NCBI GenBank assembly: GCA_003152255.1
Contig: PLZT01000295.1
Location: 1-10,408, forward strand
DNA length: 10,408 bases
Origin: Methylocystaceae bacterium
Lineage (GTDB): Bacteria; Pseudomonadota; Alphaproteobacteria; Rhizobiales; Beijerinckiaceae
Reading direction: 5' to 3'
This document shows, piece by piece, positions 1 through 7,045 of this stretch. Position 1 is the stretch's first letter, and every line of letters begins with the position of its first letter. A model generated the notes under the pieces. That model was not told the origin of the DNA. It saw nothing but the letters and a program-made list of their open reading frames with translations, and did no database searches. The position numbers and the translations under genes were made by a program.

Positions 1-350
1 GTTTCGCTCTGACACAAAAACGCGATCAGGCAGCCTTTCAACGTCATTTCATTGGGCTTGTCGAGCGTGACCGTGGCAGAGTACAGCTTGCCGTTCTCCG
101 GGTTGAATATTGGACCCTTCCACTGGTTCGGCGCCGTCTTCGCCGCATGGCGTAAAATCAAGACCGCTGGCGAACCGTCTGGCGGAGGGACGGCCGCCTT
201 GGCGCAAAGCTGACCCTCGCAATCGTAGAAGTCCAGCTTTTCATCTTCATGGCCGCCGCGGATCCACACGCCATAAATGGCTTCGCCTGCGTAGGCGGGC
301 GACGCCAACCACAGCATAAGCGCGACTTTGCTAAGTGTTCTGGTGATCAT
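1..350 (-). CDS. DUF2147 family secreted protein, C-terminus cut by the window edge
   Basis: The reading frame is open from an ATG at 350 to the left edge (116 codons), so the end of the protein is missing. The first 21 residues form a signal peptide: basic MITRTLSK, a hydrophobic core, and an AYA cleavage site before Gly22. The mature part matches the DUF2147 pattern as I know it: an early GVW (residues 27-29), paired cysteines 44 and 49 in a DCEGQLC stretch, a WKGPIFNPENGKLY block (77-90) that resembles the family's W-K-G-G-x-I-Y-x-P-x-x-G-K-x-Y, and a late GC...LC (Cys107, Cys113). Four cysteines in a periplasmic protein suggest disulphides. The molecular function of the family is not known to me. 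An AGGA ribosome site (358-361 read on the minus strand) sits 7 bases before the ATG. The gene starts 43 bp after the hpnN stop, so co-transcription with hpnN is likely. Confidence 0.85.
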   Translation of the reverse strand, partial: MITRTLSKVALMLWLASPAYAGEAIYGVWIRGGHEDEKLDFYDCEGQLCAKAAVPPPDGSPAVLILRHAAKTAPNQWKGPIFNPENGKLYSATVTLDKPNEMTLKGCLIAFLCQSE

Positions 351-393
351 AACACAATCCTAACACGAAGTCGGAGTAAAGCGAAGATTGGCG

Positions 394-3015
394 TCAGGGC
401 GCCGCGCCGCCTTCTTCTCCACCGCGCGACGGCGGCGGGCCGAGAAAGGCCGGAACGACGATAAAGGCGGCAAGCAACGTGAAGAAAAGCGAGATCGCGA
501 GCAGCGCGCCCATGCTCGCGGTGCCGGGATGACTCGACAGAATAAGGCTGCCGAACGCCGTGCCGGTGGTGAGCGAGCTAAAAAAGATCGCCCGCGTCAG
601 GCTCGACGACAACACGTCCACGATGCCCTTGCGCCAGGCGACCACATAATAAATGTGAAACGCGACGCCGACCGCGAACATCAGCGGCAGCGCGATGATG
701 TTGGCGAAATTCAGCGACATGCCCAGGAGATCGGCGGCTTCGAGGCTCAGCACGCCCGCCAGCAACAATGGGCCCAGCGTCAGGGCGACATGGGTCGCGT
801 TGCGCAAGGCGACCGCCAAAATTCCGAAGATGGCGATGAACGAATAAAGCCCCGCGAGCTCGAAGGCGTGCACCACCGTATTGCCGGCCTCGGCGACGAC
901 GATCGGCGGACCGCTGGCGTCGGGAGCAATTGTTTGCACTTGCCGCGCGAAAGTGGTCATGACTTCGTTGTTGTTGCTGTCGCCCTTGGGGAACGCCTCG
1001 ATGCGATATTGTCCGGACGGCGAAATCCAATCGCTTGCCAGATCGGCGGGGAGAGTGTCGATGGCTACGCGCTTGGCCGACAGCGCTTGCCGCAGTTCGC
1101 CGACGAGCCGGTAGAAATCCGTGAAGGCCGCGATGCGGGCCGTCTCGAGTGTTTTTTCGTCGGAGCGGGCGAGGGCGTCCAGAACCTCGGCGAAACGGCT
1201 CACCGATGGCGGCGCGTTACGGCCGCCGCCGCGCTCGAGCAAAGTCTTGGCGGCGTGGTCAAGCGACTTGATCGTCTCGGCGAAGCTGGGTTTCGGCTTC
1301 AGCTTGGGAGCGAATACATCACGCAGCTGATAAGCCGCCTTTTCGATCAGCGGCAGCTTTTCATCTTGATCGGTGGGTATCAGCGTGTCCACCGTCACGA
1401 CGCGTTCGACTTCCGGCAAGGCGGCGACTTTCTTGGCCATGTCGCGCGCGGCGTCGAGCGAGGGCGCGAGGATCTCGATCGTGTTGGGCGCCGTGCGCGG
1501 ATTTTTCGCCAGGTCGAGGAAAGTGGCGACCGATTCGACCTTTTGACTACGCAGGTCCATCGGGTTGGAGTCGAAGCTCAAATGGCGAAGATGCGGCGAT
1601 CCCAGAAGGGTAATGCCTACGGCGCCGATGATCACAAGCGCGCGATGACCAAGGATCCAGCGATCGACATGGGCCAGCACGGCGGTCTCGACCGGGAGTT
1701 TTTCCGCGCGCGGATGGAGCAGTTTGATCGCCGCCGGCAGAAAGGTCAGCGTGGCCAGATAGGCGATGATCATTCCAAACCCAGCGATCAGCCCGAGTTC
1801 CGACACTCCACGAAAATCGGTCGGCAGAAAGCAGAAAAAACCCGCCAGCAGGGACACCGCCGCCAGCGTCAGCGAGCCGCCGATGCCGCGCGTCGCGGCG
1901 AGCAGCGCCTCGTCGAGATGATCCCCGAACGCAAGGGTTTTGTGTCGTTCCTCGCGATAGCGGGTGGAGAACTGAATGCCGAAATCGACGCCGAGGCCGA
2001 TGAATAGCGCCGCGAAGGCGACCGAGATCAGATTGAAGCGCCCGATCAGGATGATGCCGAGACCCGCCGTAAGTGCGAGGCCGGAGATCAATGTCGCCAG
2101 CACGGCGAGGATAAGCTTGGGGGAACGCAAGGCGGCGAACAGGATCAACGCGATGATTCCCAATGTCCCCGAGAGATTGACCCCCATATTTTCGGAAATC
2201 GTACCGAATTCCTCATCCTCGAGCGGCACTTGTCCGGTCAGCCGCAGCGTGACGCCCTGGTCCTTGGTGAGGTTCAGTTTTGCGGCGGTCTTGCGCACCT
2301 GTTCGATCGCGCCGGCTCCCGGTTGCAGCGCTGAAAAGTTGATGACCGGCTTGATCAGGATGATGCGCCGCAACTCGGTCGTCGCCGGAGTGGGGTCCAC
2401 TGCCTTCGCCGATCCGCCGGAAAGCAGTTTTTCCCAGGAGACGCGGGCCGGCTCCCCCGCCACCACCAGTTCGAAGGCGTCCGACATTTCGTCGAGTCCG
2501 GCGGTGAACATCGCGAGGCCGCGTTGGCTGCCGCCGACCTGCCGCTGATTGTTCAGGACGACGCCGGTGAGGCCGCGCAGGCTGGGATCCTCCGCGACCG
2601 ACTGCAAAACGTCCTGCTCGGCGATCAGCGTTCCCACGATGCGCCGGAGTTCCGGCGTGGTCAGAAACAGCAAGCCGTTGGTGCGAAAGAATTCATTGTC
2701 GTCGGGGCGCCAGGAGCGCGAGATCATCGGCGCGCCCTGCAACGCCGCGTTGAGCCGTTTGGCTGCGTCTTCGGCTTTTTCCGGGGTCGCGCCGTCGATC
2801 ACCGCGACAATGAGGTCGCTGAGTTGAGGAAAGGCCTTGTAAAGCGCGGCTTCATTCTTGCGCCAGGGAATGTCGGAAGAAAACAAATGGGCTGTGTCGG
2901 TGTCGATCGCAAATCGCGTCGCGGTGAAATATGCTCCGCCGCCAGTCAGCGCCAAGGTCGACAACACGACCAGCCACGGCCAGCGCAGACAAAACCCCAC
3001 CAATTTTTCAAGCAT
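394..3015 (-). CDS. hpnN: Hopanoid transporter HpnN, RND/MMPL superfamily
   Basis: This is an inner-membrane RND-type exporter of 873 residues, the usual length for HpnN, which carries hopanoids from the cytoplasmic to the outer membrane. The RND plan of two similar halves is visible. The first half has one span (about 5-30), a large periplasmic domain (about 35-275) and five spans (about 281-433). The second half has a span near 457-472, a second periplasmic domain (about 480-715) and five spans (about 718-859). Span 4 carries GLGVDFGIQF with Asp344, the expected proton-relay acid. The NPMDLRSQKVES stretch (484-495) after the central span is typical of HpnN. The frame extends to a TTG at 3030. 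I chose the ATG at 3015 because GGGGA lies 8 bases before it, inside that extension, and MLEKLVGFCLRWPW is a natural N-terminus. A candidate promoter lies 73 bp upstream. The last 13 residues are a Gly/Glu-rich tail. Confidence in the family is high. Confidence 0.93.
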   Translation of the reverse strand: MLEKLVGFCLRWPWLVVLSTLALTGGGAYFTATRFAIDTDTAHLFSSDIPWRKNEAALYKAFPQLSDLIVAVIDGATPEKAEDAAKRLNAALQGAPMISRSWRPDDNEFFRTNGLLFLTTPELRRIVGTLIAEQDVLQSVAEDPSLRGLTGVVLNNQRQVGGSQRGLAMFTAGLDEMSDAFELVVAGEPARVSWEKLLSGGSAKAVDPTPATTELRRIILIKPVINFSALQPGAGAIEQVRKTAAKLNLTKDQGVTLRLTGQVPLEDEEFGTISENMGVNLSGTLGIIALILFAALRSPKLILAVLATLISGLALTAGLGIILIGRFNLISVAFAALFIGLGVDFGIQFSTRYREERHKTLAFGDHLDEALLAATRGIGGSLTLAAVSLLAGFFCFLPTDFRGVSELGLIAGFGMIIAYLATLTFLPAAIKLLHPRAEKLPVETAVLAHVDRWILGHRALVIIGAVGITLLGSPHLRHLSFDSNPMDLRSQKVESVATFLDLAKNPRTAPNTIEILAPSLDAARDMAKKVAALPEVERVVTVDTLIPTDQDEKLPLIEKAAYQLRDVFAPKLKPKPSFAETIKSLDHAAKTLLERGGGRNAPPSVSRFAEVLDALARSDEKTLETARIAAFTDFYRLVGELRQALSAKRVAIDTLPADLASDWISPSGQYRIEAFPKGDSNNNEVMTTFARQVQTIAPDASGPPIVVAEAGNTVVHAFELAGLYSFIAIFGILAVALRNATHVALTLGPLLLAGVLSLEAADLLGMSLNFANIIALPLMFAVGVAFHIYYVVAWRKGIVDVLSSSLTRAIFFSSLTTGTAFGSLILSSHPGTASMGALLAISLFFTLLAAFIVVPAFLGPPPSRGGEEGGAAP

Positions 3016-3076
3016 CAAGCTTTTCCCCAAGCGCGGCGGCGCGGTTTTGGCGGCTGACTTCTCCAGTCACAGCCGC

Positions 3077-3137
3077 TGCGTAAAATTCTTATACAATCGC
3101 TACCGCGCGCGTCCAAGGGCTTGCGGCGTTTTACGCA
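3077..3137. repeat. 9-bp inverted repeat bracketing the hpnN promoter
   Basis: TGCGTAAAA at 3077-3085 and its exact reverse complement TTTTACGCA at 3129-3137 enclose the candidate hpnN promoter. One arm covers the expected start point and the other lies just upstream of the -35 box. The centres are 52 bp apart, about five helical turns, which would suit a looping or two-site regulator, but no known operator is recognised. Confidence 0.45.
3088..3116 (-). promoter_or_regulatory. Candidate sigma-70 promoter of hpnN
   Basis: On the minus strand TTGGAC (3116-3111) and TATAAG (3093-3088) are separated by exactly 17 bp. Each box matches the consensus at most positions. Transcription would begin near 3081, leaving a leader of about 66 bases before the hpnN ATG. 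The call rests on sequence match and position only. Confidence 0.55.
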
Positions 3138-3248
3138 ATACAAGGTTACGACTCGCAAGGGCGCGCTCGTTTAAATCCGCGATCCCGTAACCGGATGTGC
3201 CCCGGAGTAATTCTCGCGCGTTGGATTAAAGGCTCGCCCGGGGCGGCG

Positions 3249-4676
3249 CTACTTTTGGGCGTCGGCGGCGCGCAATGCCTTATCCAGCGGACCGATCGTC
3301 ACTTTTTTGGCGCCGTCCTTGGCCGCGGCGCCTGAGGAAGTCTTGCCCGCCTTGTCGGAGGAAGTCTTGGCTGCCCTGTCGAAGAAAGTCTTGGCGGTCG
3401 ACTTGTTCCCCGTCTTGGCGGTCTCTGGAGCGGCGGGCGCCTCGGCCGCCGCCGGGGCGGGCGCGGGTTCGGGCTCCTTGTGCAGGCCAAGCCAGCCGCT
3501 GATGGCCCCCTTGCCCTCGGGCGCAGGCACGTTCGCCAGAGCGGAGACCTTGATCGTCTCCTCGGGCGCGGAGCCCTTGCCGTTCCCCGCCACGGCCGTT
3601 TCGCCCGTTCCGCCGCCCGGCTGTTGCGCGGCGATTTTGGTCGCGGGAATCTTGGCGGCTGCAAGTCTCGATGCGGCCTTGCCCTTGACGCTCGGCGCGC
3701 GGTCTTCGAGCACGATCTCCGTCGGCGGCGCCAGGGCCTCCGGGCGGCTGACCTCCGCGACGCGGTTGGTGAATGCGGGATGCTGGCCGCCGTCCTGATA
3801 GACGAGTCGGATCGGCTTGACGCCGCTCGCGGCGAGTTCGGCGATTTTGGCGTCGTCCTTGGTCTGCTTCTCCGCGACCAGCGCGGCGATTTGCGGATCC
3901 TGCTTCAGCGGCGGACAGGCCGCGGCGGGATCGAAATGCTGGCCGTTGGCGGGCGTCGCGTTGAACACGTAGCGCTTGCCGCAAACGCCGACGGTCGGCT
4001 CTTGCTTTGTCACCTCGAAATGGTCGTTGCCTTCCTTAAGCTGCTTCCAAAAGGCGATATTGGGATCGAGCCGGTGCTTGACCAGATTCTCCGCCGTCAT
4101 GTGGAACGGATAGGATTGCATCTGGACGGCGTTCTGCCCGGCGTTGAGCGAGGTGCGGACAATCGCGTAAATCTCTCCGATCTGCCGATCAGTCATCGAG
4201 AAACAGCCCATCGAGGAGCAGACGCCATGCACCATGATGGTGCCGCCGGTGTGGCCCAGGGCGCGGTCATAGGCGTTGGGGTAGCCGACATTGAAAGCAA
4301 GATAATAGCTCGAATTGGGGTTCAGCTGGCTCGGATTGATCGTATAGAAACCCTCGGGAACCTGGCGGTCGCCCTCACGCGTCTTGGGGCCGAGCTGGCC
4401 CGACCAGCGGCACATCGGAAAGGTTTTCAGGTGAACGTAACGCCCGTCGGGGCGCATCTTCCAGACTTCCAGCTCCGCTTCCTTCTTGTAGGCGCGGATG
4501 ATAGTCGGCGCTTCCTTCGTCGTGCCGGCTTGCTCCATTAGCGCCAGCGTCTCGGAGGGGATCGGCGCGAGCGAACGATGCGCGAGCGAGCCATCGTCGT
4601 CGCAGGCGGCGAGCCCGAACGTCGTCGCCAGAACGCCAAAGCGAGCGAGGATCTTGAAGGAGCGACTCGAAAACAT
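3249..4676 (-). CDS. YafK-type L,D-transpeptidase-fold lipoprotein with a Lys/Ala-rich repeat tail
   Basis: The 475-residue product begins with a lipoprotein signal whose lipobox is LAAC (Cys25), so it should be lipid-anchored. Residues about 50-240 form an L,D-transpeptidase catalytic domain of the YafK (COG3034) type. The active site is seen as MVHGVCSSMGCFS, with His150 and the nucleophile Cys158. Enzymes of this fold make or cut bonds at meso-diaminopimelate in peptidoglycan; E. coli YafK (LdtF/DpaA) releases the Lpp lipoprotein. The exact reaction here cannot be told from sequence. Residues about 260-475 are a low-complexity Ala/Pro/Lys region absent from short YafK proteins, including three 8-residue repeats (425-448). 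The frame runs back to 5087, inside accA, but the ATG at 4676 is chosen because it directly starts the signal peptide. Its ribosome site (GGGG, about 6 bases away) is weak. The gene lies 229 bp downstream of accA on the same strand. Confidence 0.88.
   Translation of the reverse strand: MFSSRSFKILARFGVLATTFGLAACDDDGSLAHRSLAPIPSETLALMEQAGTTKEAPTIIRAYKKEAELEVWKMRPDGRYVHLKTFPMCRWSGQLGPKTREGDRQVPEGFYTINPSQLNPNSSYYLAFNVGYPNAYDRALGHTGGTIMVHGVCSSMGCFSMTDRQIGEIYAIVRTSLNAGQNAVQMQSYPFHMTAENLVKHRLDPNIAFWKQLKEGNDHFEVTKQEPTVGVCGKRYVFNATPANGQHFDPAAACPPLKQDPQIAALVAEKQTKDDAKIAELAASGVKPIRLVYQDGGQHPAFTNRVAEVSRPEALAPPTEIVLEDRAPSVKGKAASRLAAAKIPATKIAAQQPGGGTGETAVAGNGKGSAPEETIKVSALANVPAPEGKGAISGWLGLHKEPEPAPAPAAAEAPAAPETAKTGNKSTAKTFFDRAAKTSSDKAGKTSSGAAAKDGAKKVTIGPLDKALRAADAQK
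3334..3405. repeat. 24-bp tandem repeat, three units, inside the YafK-type gene
   Basis: Units lie at 3334-3357, 3358-3381 and 3382-3405. The first two differ at only 3 of 24 bases, while the third is more diverged. Each encodes eight residues on the minus strand: KSTAKTFF, DRAAKTSS and DKAGKTSS. The unit length is a multiple of three, so gain or loss of a unit keeps the frame. Confidence 0.8.
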
Positions 4677-4806
4677 GAAGACCCCGCTCTCAGCGCGACA
4701 AGCGCGCCCGCAACGTCCGGTTTTGGGAGGTGAAGGCGCCAAAAACCATGGCGTCCGCCTCAAATTGCTCATACAACAGTAACCAAAAGATTGAGACCAG
4801 ACCGTG

Positions 4807-4841
4807 GCCGACGCTGGCGGCCGCGGGTGGCCGCGCTCGGC
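4807..4841. other. GC-rich hairpin between accA and the YafK-type gene
   Basis: GCGGCC (4817-4822) pairs with GGCCGC (4829-4834) around a 6-base loop. An outer arm, GCCGA (4807-4811), pairs with TCGGC (4837-4841). There is no T-run directly after it on either strand, so it is at best a weak or factor-assisted terminator for accA, or a leader structure for the next gene. The rest of this 229-bp gap shows no convincing promoter. Confidence 0.35.
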
Positions 4842-4905
4842 GAAGAGTAGGGTGCCGTTCATTGAATTCATGTGAGTTTCTCGATCCGCAGCGCCGCCGA
4901 GGGCG

Positions 4906-5859
4906 CTAGGTCTTCCGGCCGATGGCGAGAAATTTATCCGCGCGAAGGTTAATGATCTGCTCGCGCGAAAGGGTGCCGAGGATCGACAATTCGTAGCGAA
5001 TCGCCTCGCCGACCGCCGCGATGGCGGCCTTGGGATCGCGATGCGCCCCCCCCGGCGGCTCCGCGACGATCGCGTCGATGATGCCAAATTTCAGCAAGTC
5101 CTGGGCGGTGATTTTCATGCTCGTCGCCGCCTCCTGCGCCTTGCTCGCGTCGCGCCACAGGATCGAGGCGGAGGCCTCGGGGGACGCGACGGTGTAGACC
5201 GCGTGCTCCAGCATCAACACCTTATTGCAGGCGGCGATGGCGATCGCGCCGCCCGAGCCTCCCTCGCCGACGATCACCGCGACATTGGGCACGCCGAGCG
5301 AAAGCGAAATGTCCGTGGAGCGGGCGATCGCCTCGGCCTGGCCGCGTTCCTCGGCGTCTATGCCGGGAAAGGCTCCGGCGGTGTCGACCAGCGAAACCAC
5401 CGGCAGGCCGAAGCGGTCGGCGAGTTCCATCAACCGCGCCGCCTTGCGGTAGCCTTCGGGGCGCGCCATGCCCCAGTTGTGACGCATGCGGCTTTGCGTG
5501 TCGGAGCCCTTCTCCTGCCCCATGACGCAGATCGGCTGACCCTTGAACCGGCCAAAGCCGGCGACGATGGCCTCGTCCTCGCCGAAGGCGCGGTCGCCGG
5601 CCAGCGGCGTGAAATCGGTCAGGAGCTGGCGCGCGTATTCGGAAAAATGCGGGCGCTCCGGATGCCGCGCGACCAGGATCTTCTGCGCGGGCGTCAACGT
5701 CGCGTAAAGATCGGCGAGCGCCTTGGCGGCTTTCGCCTCCAGCTTGTTCAACTCGTCGGCGATGGAGACCGCGTCGCCCTGGCTGGCGAGTTGGCGCAGC
5801 TCCTCGACTTTTGTTTCCAATTCGGCGACCGGCTTTTCGAAATCGAGATATGAGCGCAT
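4906..5859 (-). CDS. accA: Acetyl-CoA carboxylase carboxyltransferase subunit alpha
   Basis: AccA pairs with AccD to form the carboxyltransferase of acetyl-CoA carboxylase, which passes CO2 from biotin on AccB to acetyl-CoA and gives malonyl-CoA for fatty-acid synthesis in the cytoplasm. The 317-residue product has the normal family length. It starts MRSYLDFEKPVAELE, a typical N-terminal helix, followed by the crotonase-like core: SLVDTAGAFPGIDAEERGQ (156-174), the oxyanion-type glycine loop GEGGSGGAIAIA (198-209), and YTVASPEASASILWRD (222-237). The frame continues upstream to 5925, but the ATG at 5859 is the conserved start. A GAGG lies about 15 bases upstream of that ATG, too far to be an ideal ribosome site. 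A TTGACT at 5938-5933 (minus) could be a -35 box, but no good -10 follows it. The gene is complete and shows nothing unusual. Confidence 0.96.
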   Translation of the reverse strand: MRSYLDFEKPVAELETKVEELRQLASQGDAVSIADELNKLEAKAAKALADLYATLTPAQKILVARHPERPHFSEYARQLLTDFTPLAGDRAFGEDEAIVAGFGRFKGQPICVMGQEKGSDTQSRMRHNWGMARPEGYRKAARLMELADRFGLPVVSLVDTAGAFPGIDAEERGQAEAIARSTDISLSLGVPNVAVIVGEGGSGGAIAIAACNKVLMLEHAVYTVASPEASASILWRDASKAQEAATSMKITAQDLLKFGIIDAIVAEPPGGAHRDPKAAIAAVGEAIRYELSILGTLSREQIINLRADKFLAIGRKT

Positions 5860-6168
5860 GGGGAGTTTTATTTTCCTCGAATTGGACCAGGCCTCGCCGC
5901 GGCGCGCGGAAATTGGCCGTATCAAACAGGGAAGTCAAGGAGCGGCGAATGGCGGCGTCCGCCCGCGGGGCGCCTATCCGGTCCGCGGCCGCGGGGAGAC
6001 TTAGTTGGTCGCGCCGCGAACGGGCGCGGTTGCGAAACCATTTGAAATGCGAGGAGGGTAATCCGTCATGTCCGCTGCCGCCGGGCTGAGAAAGACTTTG
6101 GGTTTCGCGATCCTCGTTCGGCGAGCTACAAGCCTCGTCGGAAAATCCTCAACCGTGAGGCGCCCTAA
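5860..6168. other. Divergent intergenic region between accA and the hydrolase
   Basis: These 309 bp hold the start regions of two divergent genes. They include a possible minus-strand -35 box (5933-5938), a very GC-rich stretch with the 12-bp palindrome CCGCGGCCGCGG (5983-5994), and a small inverted repeat, CGCGCC (6010-6015) with GGCGCG (6024-6029). There is also a short plus-strand ORF at 6068-6172, listed separately. I found no strong complete promoter on either strand. Confidence 0.6.
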
Positions 6169-6172
6169 ATGA
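6068..6172 (+). CDS. Possible 34-residue leader ORF in front of the hydrolase
   Basis: The frame begins with ATG at 6068, preceded by GAGGAGG (6051-6057) 10 bases upstream, the strongest-looking ribosome site in the window. It encodes MSAAAGLRKTLGFAILVRRA and then a short basic end (34 residues). Its TGA overlaps the hydrolase ATG as ATGA, a usual sign of translational coupling. The peptide is basic with a weak hydrophobic stretch and resembles nothing I recognise. It may be a translated leader, or chance in GC-rich DNA, since the hydrolase also has its own GAGG site. Confidence 0.3.
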   Translation: MSAAAGLRKTLGFAILVRRATSLVGKSSTVRRPK

Positions 6173-7041
6173 CCCAACCCATTTGCGAGCCTTCCAACCG
6201 TTTCGTCACCTCCGCCGACGGCCTGCGCCTTCACTATCTCGACTATCCCGGCGGGACAGTCGGCGCGCCGATCGTTTGTCTTCCCGGCCTAACGCGTCCC
6301 GCCGACGATTTCGCGCGCCTCGCGGCGGCGCTGGCCAGCGAGGGGCGGCGCGTGCTGGCGCTGGATTATCGCGGACGCGGCGAATCGCAATGGGACGCGG
6401 ATTGGACCCATTACACGCTCGATGTCGAGCAGGACGATATTTTACGCGCGCTCGCCGACGCCGGCGTTGAAAGCGCGGTGTTCGTCGGCACGTCGCGCGG
6501 CGGATTGCACACGATGCGCCTCGCGCAAAGTCAGCCCGGCCTCGTGCGCGCGGCCGTGCTCAACGACATCGGCCCGTCGATCAACCTTTCCGGCTTGCTC
6601 GGCATTAAGCGCTACGTCGGCAAGCTGCCGCCGCTCGGTTCGATGGCCGACGCCGTTGGATTGATGCGCCTCACCGCCGGCGCGACCTTTTCGGCGGTTA
6701 GTCCAGAAGAATGGGAAATTTATGCGCGACACACTTTCGTTCTCAAGGACGGCCGGATCGAGCTGCGCTACGATCCCGCGCTCGCGCGCACGCTCGACGA
6801 GGTGACCCCGGACATGGTTCCCTATGATTTCTGGGAGGCGTTCGAGGCGCTGGCGCGAAGGCCCGTCTTGACGCTGCGCGGCGAAAACTCCGACCTCTTG
6901 ACGCCCGAAATCCTCGCCAGAATGGCGCGGAGCGCGCCCGGCATGGAGCAATATATCGTGACGGGGCAGGGCCACGCCCCTTTGTTGCTGGACGCGCCGA
7001 CGATTGGCCGAGTCGTGGAGTTCATCCAGCGCGTCGCATAA
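6169..7041 (+). CDS. Alpha/beta-fold hydrolase
   Basis: This is a 290-residue cytoplasmic alpha/beta hydrolase with no signal peptide. The fold landmarks are in order: a strand ending CLPGLTRPADDF (37-48, oxyanion region), DYRGRGES (66-73), the nucleophile elbow GTSRG (107-111) with Ser109, the acid Asp242 in GENSDLLTPE, and His269 in GQGHAPLL. The full catalytic triad is therefore present. Such proteins are often esterases, lactonases or C-C hydrolases, and the substrate cannot be inferred. The start is fixed by GAGG (6157-6160) 8 bases before the ATG. It is the only clear plus-strand gene here and separates xerD from accA. Its stop is 4 bp from the stop of xerD, so the two transcripts should overlap at their 3' ends. 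Confidence 0.9.
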   Translation: MTQPICEPSNRFVTSADGLRLHYLDYPGGTVGAPIVCLPGLTRPADDFARLAAALASEGRRVLALDYRGRGESQWDADWTHYTLDVEQDDILRALADAGVESAVFVGTSRGGLHTMRLAQSQPGLVRAAVLNDIGPSINLSGLLGIKRYVGKLPPLGSMADAVGLMRLTAGATFSAVSPEEWEIYARHTFVLKDGRIELRYDPALARTLDEVTPDMVPYDFWEAFEALARRPVLTLRGENSDLLTPEILARMARSAPGMEQYIVTGQGHAPLLLDAPTIGRVVEFIQRVA

Positions 7042-7045
7042 ACCT

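Noticed and set aside
388..2007. Long plus-strand open frame (539 codons) opposite hpnN
   Set aside because: It lies entirely antisense to a well-recognised transporter, its product is a run of Arg, Gln, Gly and Asp with no domain, and long antisense frames are usual in GC-rich genes.
3480..4541. Plus-strand open frame (353 codons) opposite the YafK-type gene
   Set aside because: The opposite strand has a lipobox and intact catalytic motifs; this frame has neither motif nor a natural start, so it is a shadow.
4890..4907. AGCGCC/GGCGCT inverted repeat at the accA stop codon as a terminator
   Set aside because: It overlaps the stop codon and has no T-run after it on the minus strand.
4677..5087. 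N-terminal extension of the YafK-type protein back into accA
   Set aside because: It would bury the lipoprotein signal in the middle of the protein, and its residues look like translated intergenic DNA.
5041..5853. Plus-strand open frame (270 codons) opposite accA
   Set aside because: It is antisense to accA and Arg/Gly/Asp-rich without any recognisable domain.
5910..5938. accA promoter built on TTGACT (minus strand)
   Set aside because: The -35 box is good, but the hexamer at 17 bp spacing (CAATTT) matches only two of six -10 positions, so I mention it without calling it.
5983..5994. 12-bp palindrome CCGCGGCCGCGG as an operator
   Set aside because: Pure G/C palindromes are common by chance in this composition, and nothing else supports it.
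6001..6234. Minus-strand 77-codon frame across the start of the hydrolase
   Set aside because: It covers the hydrolase start region, has no recognisable motif, and seems a shadow.
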